Shown: one piece after another, positions 56,740 through 64,000 of the stretch | Layout of the letters: each line of letters starts with the position of its first letter | How positions within the stretch are numbered: the first letter of the stretch is position 1 | Assembly (NCBI GenBank): GCA_963848825.1 | Contig: CAWKFA010000005.1 | Coordinates: 78,392-142,391, forward strand | DNA length: 64,000 nt | Source: CAVVSQ01 sp963848825 | GTDB lineage: Bacteria > Planctomycetota > Planctomycetia > Gemmatales > Gemmataceae | Direction of reading: 5' to 3' | The notes under the pieces: generated by a model | Told to the model about the DNA's origin: nothing | Seen by the model: the letters and a program-made list of their open reading frames with translations, nothing else | Database searches by the model: none | Translations under genes and position numbers: made by a program

Positions 56740-58540
56740 TTACTGTTTTGCATCCTCTTCGTGCACTGCCGTAAGGTCATGCCCGAGCAGTTCGGCGCTT
56801 GCAGGGTGCGTCAACTCGATGATCGTTACCGTGTCATTACGAAACACCACCCTGCCCGCGGCAGCCTGATCGCCATCCTGGTTGTTCTCCAGCAATAGAT
56901 GAGTGATGGCGCGCTGGGCGTCGAGCCTGGCAAATTGGCGACCGATGAAATGATGATGGTGCGCGCCGTCGCAGGCGATCAGCGCGACTCCCGGCAGATA
57001 AGAACCAGCCGTTTGATAGGCGGCATGCACAAAATGCTCCCCTGGTTGCAAATGGGCCCTGGCCCAGACCAGTGCATCCCAGCGCTCACCCGTAAAGCCG
57101 CCTTCGCGCACGCTCTTCTGATAGAACGTGTTGTGAAAACAAAAAGACACGACGAGCAGTGCGCCGCCGCCCGCAGATACCCAGGTGGTCCCGCGCCAGG
57201 GACGCGGCCAGCCGCGCCAGGCGAGAGCCATCGCCACGGCACAGATAGGGCCGGTCCAGTATAGAACTCGATCCGGGTAAAGCAAAAAGGAACCCGGCAA
57301 GAGCAACCAGCGTGCATTCGCGACGAGAACGGGCAATGTCGCAAACACGCCGGCCATCATGGCGAGGGCTACCCAGCGCCGCTGAACAAGCAGCATGCCG
57401 AGCGCCCCAAGCCCCAGAAGCACCAGCAACGTCCCTGAATCTTTGCGCACAAAACTCGCGGCCGACAACAAAGCGGTCCAGTCCTCCTCGCGCGGCGCCA
57501 GCATTTGCACATAGACGCGCGTCGCTGCCATTTCCGTCTGACCAACGTCGAGGTGGCCAGAGAGCCGATAGACCAGCAAAAAGCCGAGTGCCCACGCTCC
57601 GGACCAGATCAGCCCGCCCAGGGTTCGCAGGGGCAGGCGCGACTGTGCCAACGCTGCCAGCGCTACCCAAATACCCGCGCAATAAAACCAGGTGCCCGCG
57701 CCGACACCATGGATAAGGGCCAGCGCGGCCACCGTGGCGCCCGTCGCCAGCGACAGGCGCCACGCGCGTGTGCGCGTATGCTGCAGGAGCAAACGGGCAG
57801 CCAGAATGCCGGCGCTCACGCTGAGGACCGTGGGAAAGCCGCCCCAGTCGACAGTCGCCTGCGTGCCACGCGCCAGCCAAACGGACACCACCGCCAGTAG
57901 CGCCGCCGCATTGCGACCGGTCCACCAGCGCAGCAGGATATAGCTGGCCAAAATCAGGCACGTGAAGGTGAGGTGATGGCTCGCCAACATGACGGCGGCG
58001 GGTTCACCGCCCCAGCGTATGGCGACCGCGGCCACCGCGGGCAAGCCCAGGTTCAGCGCCGGAAACCATACCTCCGGCGCGAACGGGGCATAGTCCGCCG
58101 GTAGCCCATGAGCCCGTGCGATCAAGCTCGCGGCCGTGGTGTGCATCGAGGCATCCATGCCGGCCGGCACGTAATGAAACCACAATGTCGTGGTGAAGGG
58201 CAAGCTTCCCAAAATGAGAAGCAATGTGGCAAGGCGCGGATAGCGCTTCACGCCCTGGGAGCGCTGTGCGTTGACGGGCAGCGCTTCGAGTCAACGAGCG
58301 CCTCTTTAGCCCCACGGCCGCCAGGCCGACCGCACAGAGACCGGTCGCGACATCCAACCCGCCATTAAAGGGAAACAGGTAAAGTGCGATGCTCCAAAAG
58401 ACTATGCCGAAAAGCGGCGCCGCCAGCAGTCCGACACGAGCGCGAAAGAAAACGACCAGCATCAAGCCGGGCAGCGTGGCCGCCAGCCAAAGCAAGAGGA
58501 GTGCATGAATATGTTCCCAGATGAGCGGCCAGGCAATCAT
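56740..58540 (-). CDS. polytopic membrane protein, one frameshift
   Basis: The start is taken at MIAWPLIWEHIHALLLLWLA (58540). A break near 58265 leads to MKRYPRLATLLLILGSLPFT and a frame intact to 56740. At least eleven hydrophobic helices alternate with short loops (for example HLTFTCLILASYILLRWWTG; LVLLGLGALGMLLVQRRWVA). The first periplasmic loop (YVPAGMDASMHTTAASLIAR) and the C-terminal soluble domain (EHFVHAAYQTAGSYLPGVAL, with four consecutive histidines) resemble YfhO/PMT-like membrane glycosyltransferases. That assignment is tentative. About 590 residues. Confidence 0.65.
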
Positions 58541-58582
58541 CCCGGAAAAATGACAAATGCCCGTTTTTTCCACAAGGGCACT

Positions 58583-58664
58583 TAGCAGCCCGTTGAAAAA
58601 GGGGTCAGACCCCTTCGTTACCCTACACGTTGGGGGTCTGACCCCTTTTTCAACGGGCTGTTAG
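58583..58664. repeat. long inverted repeat, copy 2
   Basis: Shares both arms with 51399-51504 (CAGCCCGTTGAAAAAGGGG...). The loop is about 20 bases and unrelated to that of the first copy. It lies between the membrane-protein gene and lepA. Confidence 0.8.
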
Positions 58665-58831
58665 AGGCCGCCGACTTCAGCTAATAGTCATAAACATTCG
58701 TTCAGAGGGTACCTACGTCCTCCCTGCCCTATGCATTGTCGGGCGGGGTCGGTATACTCCTCTTTCAGGCCAAGGGCGCTCAGGTTGCTGTCCGTGCGCG
58801 CCAATACCCTCGTCCGGAACCAACGCCACGC

Positions 58832-60634
58832 ATGAGCACGAATACCAGTCTGATTCGCAATTTTTCGATTATCGCCCATATCGATCATGGCAAGAGCACT
58901 CTGGCGGACCAATTCTTGCTCCGCACCAAAACCATCAGCAAGCGCGATTTTCAAAACCAACTTCTCGACTCGATGGATCTCGAACGAGAACGGGGCATCA
59001 CCATCCGCATGCACCCCGTCACCATCTATCACGAGCTCGGCGGCCAGCGTTATGAATTGAACCTGATCGATACCCCCGGCCATGTCGATTTTAGCTATGA
59101 AGTATCGCGCAGTCTGGCGGCCTGCGAAGGGGTCATCCTGCTGGTGGATGCCTTTCAGGGCGTGCAGGCCCAGACGGTCGCCAACGCCTATCTGGCCATG
59201 GAGAATGACCTGGCGATCGTGCCGGTGCTCAACAAGATCGACCTGCCGATCGCCCGGCCCGATGTCGTCAAGGCGGAGATGGAAACGGCGCTCGGCATTG
59301 ATCCAAGTACAGTGATCCACGCCAGCGGTAAGTCCGGCATCGGTATCGATGAGGTGTTGCAGGCCATCATCGAGCGCGTGCCGCCCCCGGCAGGCTCGCC
59401 GGACGACCCTCTGCGGGCGCTGGTTTACAACAGCCACTTCGACTCCTACAAGGGCGTGGTCGTCTACGTGCGCGTCAAGGAAGGGCGCATCTTCAAAGGC
59501 CAAAAAATTCGCCTGATGCGTAAAGGGACGGAGCACGACGTCATCGACCTGGGTCAATTTCGTCCGGGCATGGTCCCCTGCGCCGAGCTTGGCCCCGGCC
59601 AGGTCGGCTACTTGGTGGCGCAGATCAAGACGCTCTCCGACATTCACATCGGCGACACGGTGACCGAAGCTGCTCGGCCCGCCGCCGAGGCCCTGGCGGG
59701 CTACAAAGAGCCCAAGCCGATGGTCTTTTCGGGCCTGTACCCAATCAACAACAACGACTTTGAAACACTGCGCGAGGCGCTTGGCAAGCTGCGCCTGAAT
59801 GATGCCAGCTTCACCTATCAGCCCGAGAATAGCGAGGGGCTGGGCTTCGGCTTCCGCTGCGGCTTTCTGGGCATGCTCCACCGCGAGATCATTCAGCAGC
59901 GCCTGGAACGCGACAGCCAGCTCGAACTGGTGACGACGGCGCCCAACGTGACCTACGAGATTTTGACGCGTCAGGGCGAAGTCATCATTATCGACAACCC
60001 GCAAAAGGTCCCCGACGGCGGGCAAATTGAAGAGTTCCGCGAGCCGATCGTCCGTGGCAGCTTTTTGGTGCCCAGCGAAAATATCGGCGACATCATGGGG
60101 ATGTGCACCGAGCGGCGCGGTACCTACATTCGCACCGAGTATCTCAGCCCCACGCGGGCCATTCTCGTTTATGAGATGCCGCTCGCGGAAATTATTTACG
60201 ACCTGTATGACAAACTCAAATCCGCCACCAAGGGCTACGGCACCATGGATTATGAGTTCCTTGGCTTCCGCAACACCGATCTCGTGCGCCTCGACATCCT
60301 CGTGCATAACAAGCGCGTCGATGCGCTCTCCTCGATCTGCCATCGCGCCATGGCCGACCGTCGCGGCCGCAAGCTGGTGAAAAAGCTCCGCGAGGAAATT
60401 GACCGGCACATGTTCGAGATCGCGATCCAGGCCGCCATCGGCAGCCGTATCATCGCCCGGGAAACCATCGCCCCCATGCGTAAAAATGTGACCGCGAAAT
60501 GTTACGGCGGCGACATCACCCGCAAGCGCAAGCTTTGGGCCAAACAAGCCGCCGGCAAGAAACGCATGAAACAGGTAGGCCAGGTCGAAATTCCGCAAGA
60601 AGCGTTTTTGGCCGTCCTGGAATCTGACCAGTAA
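58832..60634 (+). CDS. lepA: elongation factor 4 (LepA)
   Basis: Ribosome-associated GTPase acting in back-translocation or initiation quality control. Complete, 600 residues from MSTNTSLIRNFSIIAHIDHG. G1 is AHIDHGKSTLAD, G2 region ERERGITIRMHPV, G3 DTPGHVDFSYEVSR, G4 NKIDLP. Domain II, then SGLYPINNNDFETLREALGK, GFGFRCGFLGMLHREI, and the LepA-specific C-terminal domain (AIGSRIIARETIAPMRKNVT, AKCYGGDITRKRKLWAKQAA, GKKRMKQVG). No frame breaks. It is followed after 32 bases by the first signal peptidase gene, the lepA-lepB order also known from enterobacteria. Confidence 0.97.
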   Translation: MSTNTSLIRNFSIIAHIDHGKSTLADQFLLRTKTISKRDFQNQLLDSMDLERERGITIRMHPVTIYHELGGQRYELNLIDTPGHVDFSYEVSRSLAACEGVILLVDAFQGVQAQTVANAYLAMENDLAIVPVLNKIDLPIARPDVVKAEMETALGIDPSTVIHASGKSGIGIDEVLQAIIERVPPPAGSPDDPLRALVYNSHFDSYKGVVVYVRVKEGRIFKGQKIRLMRKGTEHDVIDLGQFRPGMVPCAELGPGQVGYLVAQIKTLSDIHIGDTVTEAARPAAEALAGYKEPKPMVFSGLYPINNNDFETLREALGKLRLNDASFTYQPENSEGLGFGFRCGFLGMLHREIIQQRLERDSQLELVTTAPNVTYEILTRQGEVIIIDNPQKVPDGGQIEEFREPIVRGSFLVPSENIGDIMGMCTERRGTYIRTEYLSPTRAILVYEMPLAEIIYDLYDKLKSATKGYGTMDYEFLGFRNTDLVRLDILVHNKRVDALSSICHRAMADRRGRKLVKKLREEIDRHMFEIAIQAAIGSRIIARETIAPMRKNVTAKCYGGDITRKRKLWAKQAAGKKRMKQVGQVEIPQEAFLAVLESDQ

Positions 60635-60666
60635 CAAAACTCTGCAATCCAAATATCCGTCGTTTC

Positions 60667-62041
60667 ATGGAAGAAACTACCCCGACCTGGCTGCATCGCT
60701 TCTTTGGCTTGCTTGTGCCGGCGGCCTCCGTGCTGGTAATTTTGCACACCTATTTCCTTGAGCCTTTTCAAATACCGACAGGCAGCATGGCGCCGACGCT
60801 GCTCGGTCACCATCGCAGCGCAACCTGTCCGAGGTGCGGCCTGACATTTCCTGTTGGCCGCACGCCTCCAGACCGGGATGGGAGCGGCGGCGAGCGTTGT
60901 TATGCGCACGCAGTCTGTCCCAATTGCGGCGCGGGCGACTTGCACCTGGGCGAGGTACCCGAAACGTGGGGCGACCATGTGCTCGTCGACAAAGCGCTCT
61001 ACGCCTGGCGGGGGCCGCGGCGGTGGGAAGTCGTCGTTTTCAGGCGCTTTGGCAAGATCTATATCAAAAGACTCGTCGGCCTGGGCGGCGAGACGATTGA
61101 AATCATCGACGGCGACATCTACGTCGACGGCACGCTGGGCGCAAGACGCTTGACGACCTGCTCGGCCTGCGCGTGCTCGTCTTCGATAACGATTGGCGCC
61201 GGGCCCCCATGGGCTCGAGCGCTGGGAAACCAGGCCCGAGACGGCGGTCTCTCAGCCAGAGCTGATGCTCGACGGCCGCAATGGCCGGCAAGCTTTGACC
61301 TATCGCCATTATTTTCTCAACGAGCACAAATGCCTGCCGATTTTGGACGAATTAGCCTATAACGCCGGCACCCAGCATGGGGCCCAGGCCGTGCATGATT
61401 TCATGGTGGATGCCGAAGTCGACATAGTGGCGGGAACTGGCATACTTACTGTGGCGCTCGATGACGGCGGCCTCGAAGTCGAAAGCGCGCTGCCCGTTGG
61501 CGTGGCTGACGAGATAAAAGTTGTCGCCCGGCAACAAGAGGGCACCGAACAGCAGTGCCCCCGCGGGGCCGCCAGGGTGCAGCTTTTGGCGGGAAAACAC
61601 TATCATATCGAGATGGCGCTGGTGGATCGTCGCCTGACCTTGCGCATCGACGGCCTGGACGCCTTCGCTCCGCTCGATTTCCCGGCCGCGGGCCAGCGTG
61701 ATCCGGTGATGCGGCCTTTGCGTCTGGGCGCCGATGGTGTGCTGGCACGCTGGCGGCATGTGCGCTTATACCGCGATGTGCATTACACGCAGGCGGGACA
61801 AAATGCAGTCCATGGGACGCCGCTATCCTTGGGGGCCGATGAGACATTCGTTTTGGGCGACAATAGCCCTAACTCGGAAGATAGCAGATTCTGGTCCAAC
61901 CGCGGCGCCGTGCCGACTGCCAACCTGGTGGGTCGAGCAATGTTCGTCCACTTGCCCAGCCGGGCGGTTAACTGGGAGGCCGCGGGCCGCCAGTGGCATT
62001 TTCAGTTTCCCGACTGGCAACGTGTGCGCTGGCTCAAGTGA
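60667..62041 (+). CDS. lepB: signal peptidase I, planctomycete zinc-ribbon type, frameshifted
   Basis: Membrane serine-lysine protease removing signal peptides. An N-terminal transmembrane helix (FGLLVPAASVLVILHTYFLE) is followed by the catalytic Ser40 in PFQIPTGSMAPTLLG and Lys134 in YIKRLVGLGGETIEI. Between them lies a zinc ribbon (CPRC at 54-57, CPNC at 84-87), a feature of planctomycete S26 enzymes. After breaks near 61150-61250 a long extra domain precedes the last conserved box, FVLGDNSPNSEDSRFW. It resembles concanavalin/LamG-like beta-sandwiches (VDAEVDIVAGTGILTVALDD; ALVDRRLTLRIDGLDAFAPL). About 455 residues corrected. Confidence 0.85.
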
Positions 62042-62064
62042 TGACAAACCTTCAGGTTTAAACC

Positions 62065-62511
62065 ATGATTGACGAAAACAACCCGCGTCCCACCGACGGG
62101 ATAGCCGCCGGTGAGCCTGCCTTACCGGCCAGCCCGATGCTACCACCTGCCACGAGCAGAGGCGCCGTGCGCAGCGTCAGCCATGCAGGCCCCGGCCCTG
62201 GCGACATGAAGGACGGCACGCGCGAAATCATCGAGACGATTGTCTTCGTCGTGGTCCTCGTGCTGCTTCTGAAGACCTTTCTCGCCGAGGCCTTTGTCAT
62301 TCCCACCGGTTCGATGGCCACTACGCTCCTGGGTTATCACCGCGACGTGACCTGCGATATGTGCGGCTACTCCTACCTCGTCAACGCCAGCTCGGAAACC
62401 GAAGAATCCTCCAAGAGCCGGCACCGGGAAGACGTCACCAAGTGCTATTGCCCGAATTGCCGCTACCTCAACGTCATTCGCCGGCCCCAGATTGAAGGAG
62501 TCCAGCCTTGA
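62065..62511 (+). CDS. signal peptidase I, N-terminal part with catalytic serine (split locus)
   Basis: A 148-residue protein with a Pro-rich cytoplasmic N-terminus, a transmembrane helix (IETIVFVVVLVLLLKTFLAE) and the S26 serine box AFVIPTGSMATTLLGYHRDV (Ser83). Then a zinc ribbon (CDMCGYSYLV ... CYCPNCRYLNV) and a stop at 62511. The catalytic lysine is not in this reading frame; it is in the next, overlapping gene. Family members normally carry both on one chain. Confidence 0.8.
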   Translation: MIDENNPRPTDGIAAGEPALPASPMLPPATSRGAVRSVSHAGPGPGDMKDGTREIIETIVFVVVLVLLLKTFLAEAFVIPTGSMATTLLGYHRDVTCDMCGYSYLVNASSETEESSKSRHREDVTKCYCPNCRYLNVIRRPQIEGVQP

Positions 62512-63990
62512 AGCGCCGCATGCTAATCTTTCTGACCGGCCTCCTTACCGTCCTGTGCGGCTGTTCCGACCGCCCCAGTAGCGGCGACCGCGTGCTGGTC
62601 GCCAAGTTCCTTTATGAAACGCACGTGGCCGAGCCGGAACGCTTTCAGGTCGTCGTCTTCAAATATCCGAAAGAGCCCGTCGCCAACAACGTGCCCACCA
62701 ATTACATCAAGCGCCTGCTTGGCTTGCCCGGCGAAATTCTGGCGATCTTCTTCGGTCAACTCTTCCACATGCCGGCCCCGGGACCGGGCCAGCCTCCCTA
62801 TTTCAGCGATATCGAGAATCCGGAGGTCAACCCGAACAATCTTTGGCGCGATGCCTACCTGCACAAGAACGAAAGTCAGTCCCTATTCGACGCGGGCAAG
62901 TTCGAGATCATCCGCAAGCCGCCCGATGTCATGCTGGCACTGCGACGCATCGTCTATGACAACGACTTCCCCGCCAAGGACCTGCAAGGCCCCGCCTGGG
63001 ACCGCTGGCAGCCGGCACAGGGCAGCGGCTGGGCCCCCACCGCTGGCGGCACCGACGTCCACGGCTTCCTGCATGAGGGCAAGGCAAAAGAGGGCGTCGA
63101 CTGGCTGCGTTACCGGCACATCCTTCGTTCCATGGAAGATAGCCGTGAGCTCCCCCCCAAGGGCGGCCGGCAACCCGAATTAATCACCGATTTCATGGAC
63201 TATAACAGCATCATTGTGCAGGCCCCGGGCAAGGATGAGATGGAGTTCCCGCGCCTGCCAAGCCCCAACTGGGTCGGCGATCTCATGCTCGAGTGCAGGG
63301 TTCAGGTCACGAGCTCGACGGGAGAATTCTCGCTGGAACTGAGCAAGGGCATCAATCGCTTCCAGGCGCGCTGGGACCTCGCCACCGGCATTTGCACCCT
63401 TTATAAGCAGAGCCTGGATGGGCCCCGGACGGAGTTGGCCAGCAAAGCCACCACCATGAAAGCGCCCGGCAATTATAACGTCAAGTTCAGCAACTTTGAC
63501 GCCCGGCTCACGGTTTGGGTCGATAACGAATTGCCTTTTGGAGATGGCCAGGCCTACCCGCCGCCGGAGATGCGCCCCCGGAGAGAACGACCCCGGCCCT
63601 AACTACGTCAGCGACGACGCCCTGCGCGCCCGGCGCGGGCCCACGACCAATGACCTCGAACCCGCCAGCATCGGCAGCAAGGGCAGCGCCTTACGCGTGC
63701 AAAACATCAAGCTCTGGCGCGACACCTACTACACGGCCGACGCCCATTTCCCCGGCTCGGACGTCACCATGACTGCCGCGGACTGGTCGAGCCCCACGCG
63801 CTGGCCGGAAATCTACAAAGCCATGCCAGTGAAGACCATGTACATCCAGCCGGGCCACTACCTCTGCCTCGGCGACAACAGCCAGGCCAGCTCCGACAGC
63901 CGCGACTGGGGCCTGGTGCCCCACCGCTTGATGTTGGGCAGGGCGCTGCTTGTCTATTTTCCGCTCAATCGGGCGGGGCTGATTCGGTGA
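62508..63990 (+). CDS. signal peptidase I, C-terminal part with catalytic lysine and own signal sequence (split locus), frameshifted
   Basis: Starts with TTG at 62508 exactly seven bases after AAGGAG. The first residues (KRRMLIFLTGLLTVLCGCSD) form an N-terminal signal or lipoprotein-like peptide with a weak lipobox. Then SSGDRVLVAKFLYETHV and Lys68 in NYIKRLLGLPGEILAIF follow, matching the S26 lysine box. A long insert domain with LMLECRVQVTSSTGEFSLEL and ARLTVWVDNELPFGDG resembles that of the first enzyme. After a frame break near 63590 the last box HYLCLGDNSQASSDSRDWG appears; stop at 63990. The start overlaps the upstream stop (TTGA). Confidence 0.75.
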
Positions 63991-64000
63991 CAGGTTAGAG

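Noticed and set aside
58688..60652. Open frame of 654 codons antisense to lepA
   Set aside because: It is a codon-phase shadow of the GC-rich lepA gene; no family motif, start context or neighbour supports it.

Overview
The window looks like chromosomal DNA of a planctomycete, most likely of the Gemmataceae type. The evidence is a TIGR02996-like N-terminal domain fused to a formylglycine-generating-enzyme domain, a DUF1559 prepilin-like protein, zinc-ribbon-containing S26 signal peptidases in tandem, a PPi-type pyruvate phosphate dikinase, and many palindromic intergenic repeats in GC-rich DNA. Many clear housekeeping genes (ftsK, prfA, prmC, trmL, bioB/F/D/A) carry single-base frameshifts while ppdK, lepA, rpmE and most IS transposases are intact. 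Because prfA and ftsK are normally essential, much of the frameshifting is probably uncorrected sequencing or assembly error. I annotate such genes across their whole extent and give the approximate break points.

Layout. 1-6.7 kb: a minus-strand gene run (membrane protein, conserved 185-aa protein, NTF2-like protein, DyP-type peroxidase, 338-aa unknown, BASS-transporter remnant, small protein, GH63-like glucosidase). 7-8.7 kb: efflux-lipoprotein remnant and an outer-membrane barrel protein. 9.36 kb: tRNA-Gln(UUG). 9.6-20.15 kb: a nested mobile-element island with four copies of one IS4-family element (three of 1462 bp, one of 1463), a group II intron, and a 2-kb serine-recombinase element inserted inside the intron's reverse-transcriptase gene, all built on palindromic repeats. 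20.3-26.5 kb: accessory genes (secreted protein, duplicated hypothetical gene with an ISL3 scrap, FGE-domain protein, ADP-ribosylglycohydrolase with a zinc-ribbon membrane protein). 26.6-30.8 kb: neuB, then a very GC-rich and very broken nitrite-reductase pair. 31.6-35.6 kb: biotin operon bioB-bioF-bioD-bioA. 36-43.5 kb: trmL, ftsK, a secreted protein, and the rpmE-prfA-prmC cluster with a REP-like array. 43.6-53.4 kb: ABC-2 permease, immunity-like protein, UPF1/DNA2-like helicase, DUF1559 protein, lipoprotein, enolase-superfamily enzyme, TPR protein. 53.8-64 kb: ppdK, a polytopic membrane protein, lepA, and two signal peptidase I loci, the second split into two overlapping genes.

Most notable is the island at 9.6-20.15 kb. 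Internal duplicates supply 'empty sites' for one IS copy and for the group II intron, so the order of insertions can be largely reconstructed from the sequence alone. The serine-recombinase element has matching inverted arms at its ends, which when joined would form a symmetric attP-like site, and it carries a 74-aa gene translationally coupled to the recombinase.
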